Positions 33,893 through 42,800 of a DNA stretch of 48,651 nucleotides are shown here, in pieces. The notes under the pieces were generated by a model, which did no database searches, had not been told where the DNA came from, and saw only the letters and a list, made by a program, of their open reading frames with translations. The position numbers and the translations under genes were made by a program. Every line of letters starts with the position of its first letter. The first letter of the stretch is position 1. Origin of the DNA: Bacillota bacterium (GTDB lineage: Bacteria > Bacillota > UBA4882 > UBA8346); the NCBI GenBank assembly GCA_023436305.1, contig JAEZJQ010000118.1:1-48651 (forward strand). Direction: 5' to 3'.

Positions 33893-34894
33893 TTGAAAAT
33901 AGCGCTTGATGCTATGGGAGGAGATTTCGCTCCCCGAGAAACGGTTTTAGGGGCTATAGACGCTTGCCGGGAGTTTGATGCGGATGTAATTCTGGTTGGC
34001 AATGAGTCCGAACTAAATAAAGTTCTGGCCGGCCATTCTCTCACCAATTTAAAAATCGAAATTCATCCGGCGTCGGAAGTTATTTCAATGGATGAGCATC
34101 CGGCGAACGCTGTTAAACGTAAATCAAATTCTTCATTGGTGGTTGCCAACCGTTTGGTGAAAGAGGGTAAAGCTGCGGCGGTAATTTCCGCCGGGAATAC
34201 CGGAGCGGCAATGGCGGCTTCATTATTCAATTTAGGCAGAATTCGCGGTATTGATCGTCCGGCAATTGCTTCCCTTATGCCGACTAAAAAGGGGTTTGGC
34301 GTTTTGCTTGATGCCGGTGGTAACGCCGATTGTGAACCCGAAAATTTAATCCAGTTTGCGATTATGGGTTCCATCTATGCCGAGGAGGTTTTAGGCTTAC
34401 CCCAACCTCGCATCGGGTTATTAAGTATTGGAGAAGAGGAAACTAAAGGTAATAAACTTACAATTGAAGCACATCAACTTTTAAAAAAAAGTAAATTGAA
34501 TTTTATCGGGAATATTGAAGGCTCCGATGTGCATCAAGGGGTTTGTGAAGTCATCGTCTGCGACGGATTTGTGGGCAATACGGTTCTAAAAGTATCGGAA
34601 GGTCTTGCGGCTGTGCTATTTAGCGAAATAAAAGCAGCGATTTCTTCAAATCATCTGGCGAAATTCGGGGGGCTTTTAATTAAAAGTCCAATTCGAAAGC
34701 TCAAAGCTAGATTGGACTATACGGAATACGGCGGAATGCCGCTGCTTGGGATTAATGGCATCAGCATGATTTCCCATGGCAGTTCCAATGCCAAAGCCAT
34801 TAAAAATGCAATCAAAGCGGCTGTTAAGATAGTTAATCAGGATATTGTATCCAAGATAACCGCTTCTTTAAGTGTACAATATGCTTTATTATAA
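33893..34894 (+). CDS. plsX: Phosphate acyltransferase PlsX
   Basis: 333 residues from TTG 33893, which gives the family's usual N-terminus MKIALDAMGGDFAP; a GTG at 33881 is in frame but overlaps the ribosome site AAAGGGG. Typical PlsX segments follow: SAGNTGAAMAASLF, GIDRPAIASLMPT, GNKLTIEAHQLL, CDGFVGNTVLKVSEG, YTEYGGMPLLG and the end ISHGSSNAKAIKNAI. It makes acyl-phosphate from acyl-ACP for phospholipid synthesis. Length is normal, but the region directly after its stop is the fabD remnant. Confidence 0.95.
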   Translation: MKIALDAMGGDFAPRETVLGAIDACREFDADVILVGNESELNKVLAGHSLTNLKIEIHPASEVISMDEHPANAVKRKSNSSLVVANRLVKEGKAAAVISAGNTGAAMAASLFNLGRIRGIDRPAIASLMPTKKGFGVLLDAGGNADCEPENLIQFAIMGSIYAEEVLGLPQPRIGLLSIGEEETKGNKLTIEAHQLLKKSKLNFIGNIEGSDVHQGVCEVIVCDGFVGNTVLKVSEGLAAVLFSEIKAAISSNHLAKFGGLLIKSPIRKLKARLDYTEYGGMPLLGINGISMISHGSSNAKAIKNAIKAAVKIVNQDIVSKITASLSVQYALL

Positions 34895-34896
34895 GG

Positions 34897-35025
34897 TTTG
34901 TCGAAGTTGGTCCCGGTAAAGTGCTATCGAGTTTAGTTAAACGAACAATTAAAAATGTTACCATTCTTAATTGTGAAGATTCAACTTCAATTAAAAAAGC
35001 ACTTGCAATTTTAAAGGAGGTTTAG
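34897..35025 (+). pseudogene. fabD: 3' remnant of fabD (malonyl-CoA:ACP transacylase)
   Basis: The frame from 34897 to the TAG at 35023-35025 encodes 42 residues beginning FVEVGPGKVLSSLVKR and ending in an ALAILKEV-like helix. This matches the C-terminus of FabD (B. subtilis-like EIGPGKVLSGLVKK). No start codon and no upstream FabD sequence exist: the remnant begins two bases after the plsX stop codon. The fabG ribosome site AAAGGAGG is inside its last codons. The usual Bacillota order is plsX-fabH-fabK-fabD-fabG, so an internal deletion (or misassembly) is inferred. Confidence 0.8.
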
Positions 35026-35029
35026 TAAT

Positions 35030-35767
35030 ATGAGATTAGTGCGCGAAGTTGCAATTGTAACCGGCGCAGCCAGAGGAATTGGAAAGGCTATCGCGTTGGC
35101 TCTTGTAGCCGAAGGCGCTTCGGTGGTTGTTTCCGATATTATGGATGAAGTGCATCAAACTGCCGAAGAGATTCGTAATTCGGGTGGGCAGGCCGCTTCG
35201 CTTGTTGGTAATGTTACAAAAATGGAAGATTGTGAAGCCTTGGTTGCCGAAACTCTGAAAACTTTTGGCAAATTGGATATTCTGGTGAATAACGCCGGAA
35301 TTACCAAGGATAATCTATTGATGCGGATGTCGGAGGAAGACTGGGACGCAGTATTGGATATCAACCTCAAAGGTGCTTTTCTCTGTACCAAGGCGGCGGT
35401 TAAGCCAATGATGAAGCAGCGTTCCGGTAAAATTGTCAACATGGCGTCGGTTATCGGTTTGATGGGAAATGCCGGTCAAGCCAATTATGCGGCTTCGAAA
35501 GGCGGCTTAATCGCGTTCACCAAAACTATGGCGAAAGAGTTGGGTTCACGGAATATAAGAGTCAATGCCATAGCGCCCGGTTTTATTGAATCCAAAATGA
35601 CGGATGCGCTTTCGGTGGAATCCCGGGAAAAATTAATGAGTGGAATTCCATTGGGCACTTTAGGAAAGCCTGAATATGTGGCAGATGCGGTGGTTTTTTT
35701 AGCTTCACCAGCAGCATCTTATATTACCGGTCATGTATTGAATGTGGATGGTGGTATGGCTATGTAG
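35030..35767 (+). CDS. fabG: 3-oxoacyl-[acyl-carrier-protein] reductase FabG
   Basis: 245 residues, a short-chain dehydrogenase. NADPH motif TGAARGIG (residues ~11-18), NNAG, the catalytic Ser-Tyr-Lys with YAASKGG, and the FabG ending GHVLNVDGGMAM are all present. Reduces beta-ketoacyl-ACP in fatty-acid elongation. Ribosome site AAAGGAGG lies within the fabD remnant; acpP follows 97 bases after the stop. Confidence 0.97.
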   Translation: MRLVREVAIVTGAARGIGKAIALALVAEGASVVVSDIMDEVHQTAEEIRNSGGQAASLVGNVTKMEDCEALVAETLKTFGKLDILVNNAGITKDNLLMRMSEEDWDAVLDINLKGAFLCTKAAVKPMMKQRSGKIVNMASVIGLMGNAGQANYAASKGGLIAFTKTMAKELGSRNIRVNAIAPGFIESKMTDALSVESREKLMSGIPLGTLGKPEYVADAVVFLASPAASYITGHVLNVDGGMAM

Positions 35768-35772
35768 TCCCG

Positions 35773-35814
35773 TGCGTTAACGCGTTCAACGCGTTTAGCG
35801 CGTTTCATAACGCA
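35773..35814 (+). repeat. Tandem CGCGTT repeats within a palindromic spacer
   Basis: Between fabG and acpP: AACGCGTTC, AACGCGTTT and AGCGCGTTT are three consecutive nine-base units (35779-35805). They are bracketed by TGCGTTA (35773-35779) and TAACGCA (35808-35814), which can pair. Function unknown; possibly an mRNA structure before the highly translated acpP. Confidence 0.5.
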
Positions 35815-35873
35815 TTGGCGTAAAATAAACTGAAAATTTTTACCCAACCCTCTATTGGAAGGAGGTGAAGTGG

Positions 35874-36107
35874 TTGGATATCTTAAGCAAGGTAAAAGAT
35901 ATAGTTGTAGAGCAATTGGGAGTTGATGAGGAAGAAGTTACTGCAGAAGCATCTTTCGTTGATGATTTAGGAGCTGATTCTCTGGATATCGTCGAACTCG
36001 TTATGGCTTTAGAAGAGGAGTTCGACCTGGAAATACCGGATGAGGATGCCGAGAAAATCGCAACTGTAGGAGATGCAGTTAATTACATTAAGGAAAATGC
36101 TCAGTAA
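35874..36107 (+). CDS. acpP: Acyl carrier protein
   Basis: 77 residues from TTG 35874, which follows AAGGAGGTG at the best spacing; the GTG at 35865 lies inside that ribosome site. The 4'-phosphopantetheine serine is in GADSLDIVELVM (about residue 37). Highly acidic, as usual. Carrier of the growing acyl chain in fatty-acid synthesis, between fabG and fabF. Confidence 0.96.
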   Translation: MDILSKVKDIVVEQLGVDEEEVTAEASFVDDLGADSLDIVELVMALEEEFDLEIPDEDAEKIATVGDAVNYIKENAQ

Positions 36108-36117
36108 GCTTTAAAAT

Positions 36118-36148
36118 GCGAGTCCCGTAGTCAACCTGCGGGACTCGC
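36118..36148 (+). terminator. Hairpin between acpP and fabF
   Basis: GCGAGTCCCG (36118-36127) and CGGGACTCGC (36139-36148) form a perfect 10-bp stem that extends by one wobble and two pairs towards the loop. No T run follows, so it probably protects or processes the acpP mRNA or partly attenuates fabF. Confidence 0.5.
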
Positions 36149-36181
36149 TTAAATAATCCAAGAAATTTAGGCGGTGAAATT

Positions 36182-37423
36182 GTGAAACATCGTGTGGTTA
36201 TCACCGGTATGGGGGTTGTTTCACCAGTTGGGATTGGTATTTCCCAATTTTGGGATTCAATTGTGAATGGTGTATGCGGTATTGATTTTGTTACTGGTTT
36301 TGATACAACCAACTTTGATGTTAAAATCGGCGCTGAAGTTAAAAACTTCGATCCGGGACAATTTTTGGATAAGAAAGAAATCCGCCGGACTGATCGGGTG
36401 GTTCAATTTTCGGTTGCCGCGGCGAAAATGGCATTGGAAGATGCCCGGTTAACCATCGATGCCTCGGTGGCCAACGAAATCGGGGTTATAATCGGTTCGG
36501 GAATTGGCGGTATTAAAACATTTGAGGAACAAGCCAGAATATTTGTGGAAAAAGGACCCGGGCGGGTAAGTCCGTTTTTTATCCCCATGATAATTCCAGA
36601 TATGCCTTCAGGGTATGTTTCTATTGCTACCGGGGCTAAAGGGCCGAATCATACAGTAGTTACCGCTTGCGCCTCAGGTTCTCATTCGATTGGAGATTCA
36701 TTCCGAATCATTCAAAGAGGAGGCGCCAAAGCAATGATTACCGGTGGGAGTGAGGCCGCGGTTACCGGCCTTTCATATGCCGGTTTTATATCAGCCGGAG
36801 CGCTGTCAACCAATAATGACAATCCAAAAGAAGCCAGCCGGCCGTTTGATTTAAACCGTGATGGTTTTGTCATGGGGGAAGGTTCCGGAGTTATTATTCT
36901 GGAGAATTTAGAGTTTGCATTAAAACGGGGCGCTAAAATTTACGCTGAAATCGTGGGTGTGGGTGAAACCGGAGACGCCTACCATATGACTGCTCCCAAT
37001 CCGGAAGGTGAAGGGGCGGCCCGGGCCATGTCGATAGCATTGGCCGACGCCGGTATCGGTCCCGAACAGGTATCTTATATTAATGCTCATGGAACCTCAA
37101 CGATTCCCAACGACCGGATGGAAACTATCGCCATTAAAATGGTTTTTGGAAAATATGCCAAATCGGTGCCAATAAGTTCCACAAAATCAATGACCGGCCA
37201 TTTATTGGGAGCCGCCGGTGGAATCGAATCCATCATCTCGGCTTGTTCAATTGTCAATGAGACCATTCCACCGACAATTAATTATCAAACTCCGGATCCG
37301 GACTGTGATCTGGACTATACGCCGAATCAGGTCAAAAAGTCAAAGTTAGAATATGTCTTGTCAAATTCTTTGGGTTTTGGCGGACATAATATTTGTCTGG
37401 CTTTTAAAAAATTCCATGAATAA
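36182..37423 (+). CDS. fabF: 3-oxoacyl-ACP synthase II (FabF)
   Basis: 413 residues from GTG 36182 (GGCGGTGA ahead). Catalytic Cys is in TACASGSHSIG, the two histidines in NAHGTSTIPND and SMTGHLLGAAGG, and the end reads SLGFGGHNICLAF. Condenses malonyl-ACP with acyl-ACP in elongation. The dedicated initiating enzyme FabH and the enoyl reductase are not present in this cluster. Confidence 0.96.
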   Translation: MKHRVVITGMGVVSPVGIGISQFWDSIVNGVCGIDFVTGFDTTNFDVKIGAEVKNFDPGQFLDKKEIRRTDRVVQFSVAAAKMALEDARLTIDASVANEIGVIIGSGIGGIKTFEEQARIFVEKGPGRVSPFFIPMIIPDMPSGYVSIATGAKGPNHTVVTACASGSHSIGDSFRIIQRGGAKAMITGGSEAAVTGLSYAGFISAGALSTNNDNPKEASRPFDLNRDGFVMGEGSGVIILENLEFALKRGAKIYAEIVGVGETGDAYHMTAPNPEGEGAARAMSIALADAGIGPEQVSYINAHGTSTIPNDRMETIAIKMVFGKYAKSVPISSTKSMTGHLLGAAGGIESIISACSIVNETIPPTINYQTPDPDCDLDYTPNQVKKSKLEYVLSNSLGFGGHNICLAFKKFHE

Positions 37424-37449
37424 ATAACGAATACGGTATATTTGATATT

Positions 37450-37497
37450 AATAATTCGATAAAGTTTGCTTGAAAAAGCAAATCTTATCGAATTATT
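37450..37497 (+). terminator. Long hairpin after fabF
   Basis: AATAATTCGATAA pairs perfectly with TTATCGAATTATT, continuing through a two-base internal mismatch into TTTGCTT-GAAA-AAGCAAA with a GAAA tetraloop. About 20 base pairs in total, 26 bases after the fabF stop. No T run; a second 9-bp hairpin (ATATGGCTT / AAGCCGTAT, 37515-37536) follows. Confidence 0.5.
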
Positions 37498-37633
37498 GTA
37501 CATATAACTCAAGGATATGGCTTTGGAAAGCCGTATAAACATTCATGTTAACCACTCATGCTCGTAAGCCCACGGATTCCACCCCAGACGGGCGAAGTTT
37601 GAATTTCATATTAACGAAAGCAAGGATGATAAC

Positions 37634-38365
37634 TTGAAAACCAAAGGTCATCCCCAAAAAGGTCTATCCAGAAATCTTCCCGATCCGGGGCCGGCTATTC
37701 ACGATTTGGCCGCTCAGTTCAATATTGAGCCGGTAAATTACGAATTATTCATTGAAGCCATCACACATTCTTCATTCGCCAACGAAAATAATTTACCAAG
37801 TAACGAGCGATTGGAGTTTTTGGGTGATAGTGTGCTTTCTCTGGTTGTCTGCCGGTTTTTATATAACCAATACCCACTGTCCCAGGAAGGGGAATTGGCC
37901 AAACTCAAATCATTCATTGTCAGTGCTCCAATTCTGGCCTCATTGGCCAAAAAACTAAACCTAAACCGCTATATCAGGTTGGGCCAAGGTGAACTGCGGA
38001 CGAATGGCCAAAATAAACAGAATATTTTAGCCGATTTGTTCGAGGCGTTTATTGGAGCCTTTTTCTTAAGTTTTGGATTTGAAAAAACCAATGATTTTCT
38101 TATGCCGTTAATTCATTCCATCTTGCCGGAAATTATCGATCAATGCGATCAGGTTGACGCCAAAACCAATTTGCAGGAGATCACCCAGGCGAAAGGTTCC
38201 AAACCGGAATACCGGATCATTCAAGAAGAAGGACCTCCCCACAACAAGGTATTTACGGTTGGAGTGTTATTAAATGGCGAGGTTTTTGGGTCGGGCTCCG
38301 GGCGTACATTGAAAGAAGCTCAGAATAAAGCGGCAGGATCTGCGATACAGCGGCTTAAAACCTGA
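37634..38365 (+). CDS. rnc: Ribonuclease III
   Basis: 243 residues from TTG 37634, seven bases after AAGGA. The signature ERLEFLGDSVLSLVV (about 58-72) carries the catalytic acidic residues, with NILADLFEAFIGA as the second conserved block. A C-terminal double-stranded RNA-binding domain (about 173-243) ends with AQNKAAGSAIQRL. Cleaves double-stranded RNA in rRNA and mRNA processing. Standard position downstream of fabF. Confidence 0.96.
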   Translation: MKTKGHPQKGLSRNLPDPGPAIHDLAAQFNIEPVNYELFIEAITHSSFANENNLPSNERLEFLGDSVLSLVVCRFLYNQYPLSQEGELAKLKSFIVSAPILASLAKKLNLNRYIRLGQGELRTNGQNKQNILADLFEAFIGAFFLSFGFEKTNDFLMPLIHSILPEIIDQCDQVDAKTNLQEITQAKGSKPEYRIIQEEGPPHNKVFTVGVLLNGEVFGSGSGRTLKEAQNKAAGSAIQRLKT

Positions 38366-38452
38366 AACCCTAATATTGCGAGGTCTTATCCGTAATATTT
38401 TAAATTTTTTGAACAAAACAGCCATGCTCCAAGAATCTTAACAGTTATAGCG

Positions 38453-38480
38453 AACCTTTGAAAAAGAGGTTTTTTTTTTA
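38453..38480 (+). terminator. Terminator after rnc
   Basis: AACCT / AGGTT short stem followed by ten T, 88 bases after the rnc stop. Confidence 0.6.
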
Positions 38481-38533
38481 CTATAGATGAATATGATAAG
38501 AAGGAAGCTATATTTATAGTAGGAGGCTTTCGA

Positions 38534-38794
38534 ATGGACGTATTAAAAGTTTCAGCTAATTCCAGCCCAAAATCAGTTGCCGGTGCTTTAGCCGCCGTAT
38601 TACGCGAAAAGGGATTGGCGGAGGTCCAAGCTGTTGGCGCTGGAGCAGTCAATCAAGCCGTAAAAGCAATTGCCATTACCCGTGGTTATGTGGCGCCGAA
38701 TGGGATTAATTTGATTTGTACTCCGGGTTTTTCTGAAATAAATATTGATGGCCAGGTCCGTACCGCCATCAAATTTTTGGTAGAACCTCGTTAA
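38534..38794 (+). CDS. spoVS: Stage V sporulation protein S
   Basis: 86 residues, nearly collinear with B. subtilis SpoVS: LKVSANSSPKSVAGALAAVL, GAGAVNQAVKAIAITRG, and RTAIKFLVEPR. SpoVS is an Alba-like small protein that affects late sporulation (coat/cortex) and septation. AGGAGG lies before ATG 38534. Sits between rnc and the sigma-factor gene, with its own terminator. Confidence 0.96.
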   Translation: MDVLKVSANSSPKSVAGALAAVLREKGLAEVQAVGAGAVNQAVKAIAITRGYVAPNGINLICTPGFSEINIDGQVRTAIKFLVEPR

Positions 38795-38834
38795 CGTGAT
38801 TTATACCCATCCACTCAATGAGATTAAAAATATA

Positions 38835-38862
38835 AAGCCGCTTTGGAAGCGGTTTTTATTTT
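38835..38862 (+). terminator. Terminator after spoVS
   Basis: AAGCCGCTT-TGG-AAGCGG followed by TTTTTATTTTTT, about 40 bases after the spoVS stop. Confidence 0.85.
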
Positions 38863-39053
38863 TTGCCGCCAAAACCGAAAGTAGTATGGCCAATTTGTTA
38901 ACCTCACAGCCTATCGTTATCCACTCAAAAATATTCATGTCTCCTGTTTTCGATCAAACTGTAATGGAATATATCGGACAACCCGGACATATATTTTAGT
39001 ACGACGTTTAACTTTGGACTACCTTACATCACACGCAGAATGGGGGAATTCCA

Positions 39054-39740
39054 ATGAATCAGGAGAAAGATCTCAGGTTAATCCAACGTTTCCGAGTTGA
39101 CAAGGATCTTTTTTCACGGGAGGAATTGGTAAAAAAATATTTGCCCATGGTACGGCATATCCTTAAAAGTTATCAAATCCCTTGTATCGATTTGGATGAT
39201 TATTTTCAAGAAGGGGCTATCGGTTTATTAAAAGCCGTCGATCAGTATGATCCGGAGCATTATTCGATTAAATTCAGTACCTTTGCGTATATATGTATTC
39301 TACGGCGGATTTTTAATGTTTTTAAAAGTTCGTCCGCCAAAAAAGCGGCTTTACCGGCTAAAATCTTGTCATTAAACGCTTTTATCAATCAAGAAGATGA
39401 ATCCGGGACTTTATTGGATGTATTGCCTGATTTAAGTTTTGAACCGTATCTGGAGGTGGAAAACAACTGGATGCAACAAAGATTGGAAGCGGTCCTGGAA
39501 GCTTATCTATCTCCGGTGGAATTTTATGTGATGCGGATGATTGTTAACGGCTATCATTTAAAGGATATTGAGCATACTTTGTCATTGCCGCTTAAAGCGA
39601 TTGATAATGCACGGACCAGAGCCCGCTTGAAACTGGCCAAGATCTTGTTTCGTTACGGTTCGCTACTGAACCCGCAAATTCCTTTAAAAACTAAAAAACG
39701 AGCCGATTTAGCCATCCGTTTTTTGAATCATCCCGCTTAA
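39054..39740 (+). CDS. RNA polymerase sigma-70 family factor
   Basis: 228 residues. Region 2 is clear (EELVKKYLPMVRHILKSY; DDYFQEGAIGLLKAVDQYDPE; IKFSTFAYICILRRIFNVF), giving core binding and -10 recognition. Region 4 is shorter and divergent (LSPVEFYVMRMIVNGYHLKDIEHTLSLPLKAIDNARTRARLKL), with an HTH-like pattern. Size and layout resemble SigH-type and sporulation sigma factors, and the neighbour is spoVS, but I cannot assign an orthologue. GGGGGAATT precedes ATG. The terminator stem overlaps its stop codon. Confidence 0.8.
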   Translation: MNQEKDLRLIQRFRVDKDLFSREELVKKYLPMVRHILKSYQIPCIDLDDYFQEGAIGLLKAVDQYDPEHYSIKFSTFAYICILRRIFNVFKSSSAKKAALPAKILSLNAFINQEDESGTLLDVLPDLSFEPYLEVENNWMQQRLEAVLEAYLSPVEFYVMRMIVNGYHLKDIEHTLSLPLKAIDNARTRARLKLAKILFRYGSLLNPQIPLKTKKRADLAIRFLNHPA

Positions 39741-39760
39741 GAAGCGGGTATTTCTTTTTT
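39732..39760 (+). terminator. Terminator overlapping the sigma-factor stop codon
   Basis: CCCGCTT-AAG-AAGCGGG followed by TATTTCTTTTTT; the TAA stop lies at the junction of left arm and loop. Confidence 0.8.
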
Positions 39761-39779
39761 ATTTGGGTTATGGTAAAAT
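39751..39779 (+). promoter_or_regulatory. Possible extended -10 promoter for smc
   Basis: TGG-TAAAAT (39771-39779) with a T-rich weak -35 (TTTCTT) 17 bases upstream, between the preceding terminator and the smc start. Confidence 0.4.
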
Positions 39780-39811
39780 GTTTGGGACTAAGCGCTATAA
39801 GGGGGATCAAT

Positions 39812-42800
39812 TTGTATCTTAAACGCTTGGAAATGGTGGGTTTTAAGTCGTTTGCAGATAAAATCCGGCTGGATTTTTTACCGGGGGTTACCGCGGTGGT
39901 AGGGCCCAACGGCAGTGGCAAGAGTAATATCTCCGATGCTTTGCGCTGGGTTTTGGGTGAACAAAGTATTAAGACTTTACGTGGCTCTAAGATGGATGAT
40001 ATTATTTTTGCGGGAAGTGCGGTTCGTAAACCGTTAAGTCTAGCGGAAGTGACCATGATCCTCGATAACTCCGATAAAGCGCTTTCCATTGATTTTTCCG
40101 AAGTTTCGGTTACCCGGAAACTTTTTCGCTCCGGTGAGAGTGATTATCTGATTAATAAATCCTCGGTCCGGCTTCGGGATGTCCTGGAATTATTCTATGA
40201 TACCGGCTTGGGGAAAGAAGCCTATTCGGTCATCGGACAAGGTAAAATTGACGCGATTCTTTCGGCAAAGGCCGAAGAACGGCGGATTATCTTTGAGGAA
40301 GCCGCCGGGATCATTAAATATAAAACCCGGAAACAGGTGGCCGAACGTAAGTTGGATGAAACCGACCGGAACTTGGTCCGGCTGCGGGACATTCTGGCCG
40401 AAATTGAGAATCAATTGGGTCCTTTGGGAGCCCAAGCGTCTCTGGCCGAGCAATTTTTGAGTTTAAAAGAACAGTTGACCAATTTGGAGATTAACCACTT
40501 CGGCGCCATCGTCAAAAATATCCAAACCAAATTAATCGACTTGGAAAAAGCGAAAAATGAAGTCCAGCAAAAATATAACGATTTTGAAGGCCAGGAAAGC
40601 ATCATTGATTCCCAACTGGAGGAGCAACGTTTACGATTGCTGGATCATGACAATAAGATCGGTGAAATGAATGAAGATTATTACCGGATTCAAAATCAAA
40701 TTGATAAAAGCCGGGAGCAAGTTACTTTTCTTGAAGAAAAGCTGGTGGACTTAGAACATCAGCGCCAGGAATATCAAAACAGCCAGGACCAAAATTTACA
40801 ACGTAAAGTTAAGATTCTCCAGGAACAAGCCGCCATTGATGACGAAATCATGAAAGTTTCATCCAAGCAAGCCAGCAGTGAGGTTGATTTGGGGGTAATT
40901 GAGCAGGTTTTGGCGGATCAAAACAAAGAATTACTTGCTTTGGAGGCTGAAGAACAAAACTTCAAAAATGAAGTAATTGAAGTTTTAAATGAGATTGCCG
41001 GCTTAAAAAATAAGATGAATTCTGCCAATTTACAAAAGGATTTTGCCGTCAAACAGATTTCAGAATTCCAAAGAAAGGTAGAATTGCTTACAACACAACT
41101 CCGACAATTGGAAACTGATTGCCAAAGCAAAAAGGAACTCCTGGATACCCAGGAGAAGGAGCTTTCCAAACGCCATCAAACTGAAGGGGAATCGGCCCGG
41201 AAGATCCTTAAGCTGGAGGAAGAGTTGTCCTCCATTGAAGAAAAGAATTTGGAATGGAAAGATAAACTGCGTGGTCTGGAAAGCAAAATCAGTTTGCTGG
41301 ATGAAATGGAGCGCGGTTTTCAGGGCTATTTTCAAGGCGTTAAAGCCATACTGGCGGAAACGGAGGGACAACCTTTTTATAAAGGGGTCCGGGGCATTGT
41401 AGCCGATCTAATGAAAGTTCAGCCCGGAATGGAACTGGCGGTGGAGACGGCGTTGGGTTCCAGTTTGCAGCATATTGTCATCGAACATGACCAGCAAGCC
41501 CAGGATGCCGTTAATTATCTGAAACAGCACGGCAAAGGGCGGGCCACTTTTTTACCGCTTAATTTGATCCAGGGTAATGACGGAAAAATCCTGCAATACC
41601 AAGGAGTATTACAACAATTTGGCTGTCAGCCCTTGATTTCAATATTACAATTTTCCGGAGAATACCGGAACATAATGAATTATTTATTAAATACCACAGT
41701 GGTGGCCCCGGATCTCAAAACGGCGGTGCGCGTGGGTTCCAAATTAGATAAAAGCTTCCGGATCGTCACCCCGGAGGGAGATTTGGTGAATCCGGGCGGT
41801 TCAATTACCGGCGGCAGTATTGATAAACGCCGGTTAGGCCTGCTGAGCCGGCGCCGTGAAATTGAGGATCTTAAAAAAGACAAAATGGATGCCGAAGCGT
41901 TTTTAGAAAAGGGGCGGGCCGCCGCCAAATTAAATAAAGAGCAGATTCAGACTTTCGTTAAGGAATTGGAACAGGCTAAAGTGGAAGGCAATGAGATAAA
42001 GCTAAAAAGAGTGGCCTTGGACCGGGAAATCCAGACGGTCGAGCAGAATGTGGCCCGGATCAAGGACGAAGTTTCTACTTATACCGCTCAATTAGAAGAA
42101 TTATTGGTGGAAAGCCAAAAGTATGATGCTGGAAAAGAAGAGTATATGCAGTTAATTGAAGTAAAAGAGGGTAAGCTTCATGAGATTGAGGTTAAACTAA
42201 CCGAACTGGCCGAAAGCCTCCGCACCGTCAAATTTAATAAGGAGGAAACCGTCCAACGGATTACCGAGCTGAAATCCCGATTAAGCGCTAATTTACAGGA
42301 ACAGCAAGGTAAAATCGCCTTAAAAAGCCAATTTTTAAAACAAATCCAGGAGATTGACGATTTTTTAAATGAATTGAAACTTAAACAGGAACAAATTGAG
42401 ATGGATAATTGCCGGATTAAAGACACTTTAGCCGATTCGACAGGGCGAATCGAACAGGAAAAGTTACGGCTTAAAAGCCAGGAGAACTTAATCAATCAAA
42501 GCAAACAAGCCAAGGATGAAATCTTGGTTTGCATTAAAGATTTTGAAAACCGGCAACGCAATTTCCGGAGAAAACAAAATGACTTCCAGAATCAGTTATA
42601 TAAAATTGACCTGACTATCAATCAAAACCAATTGGAAGTTGAAAATATTCTGAACAATCTTAAGGAAGATTATGGATCGGAATGGATGGTTCGGATTGAT
42701 GCTTCATGGGCCGGGGGAGATGATGTGGGTACCCGGATTGAACAGTTAAAAATGGGAATCCGGGATTTGGGCACCGTAAATTTGGCGGCCATCGATGATT

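Noticed and set aside
38796..38999. 67-codon plus-strand frame after spoVS (MIYTHPLNEI...)
   Set aside because: It runs through the spoVS terminator hairpin, has no ribosome site and its residue pattern does not look like a protein.
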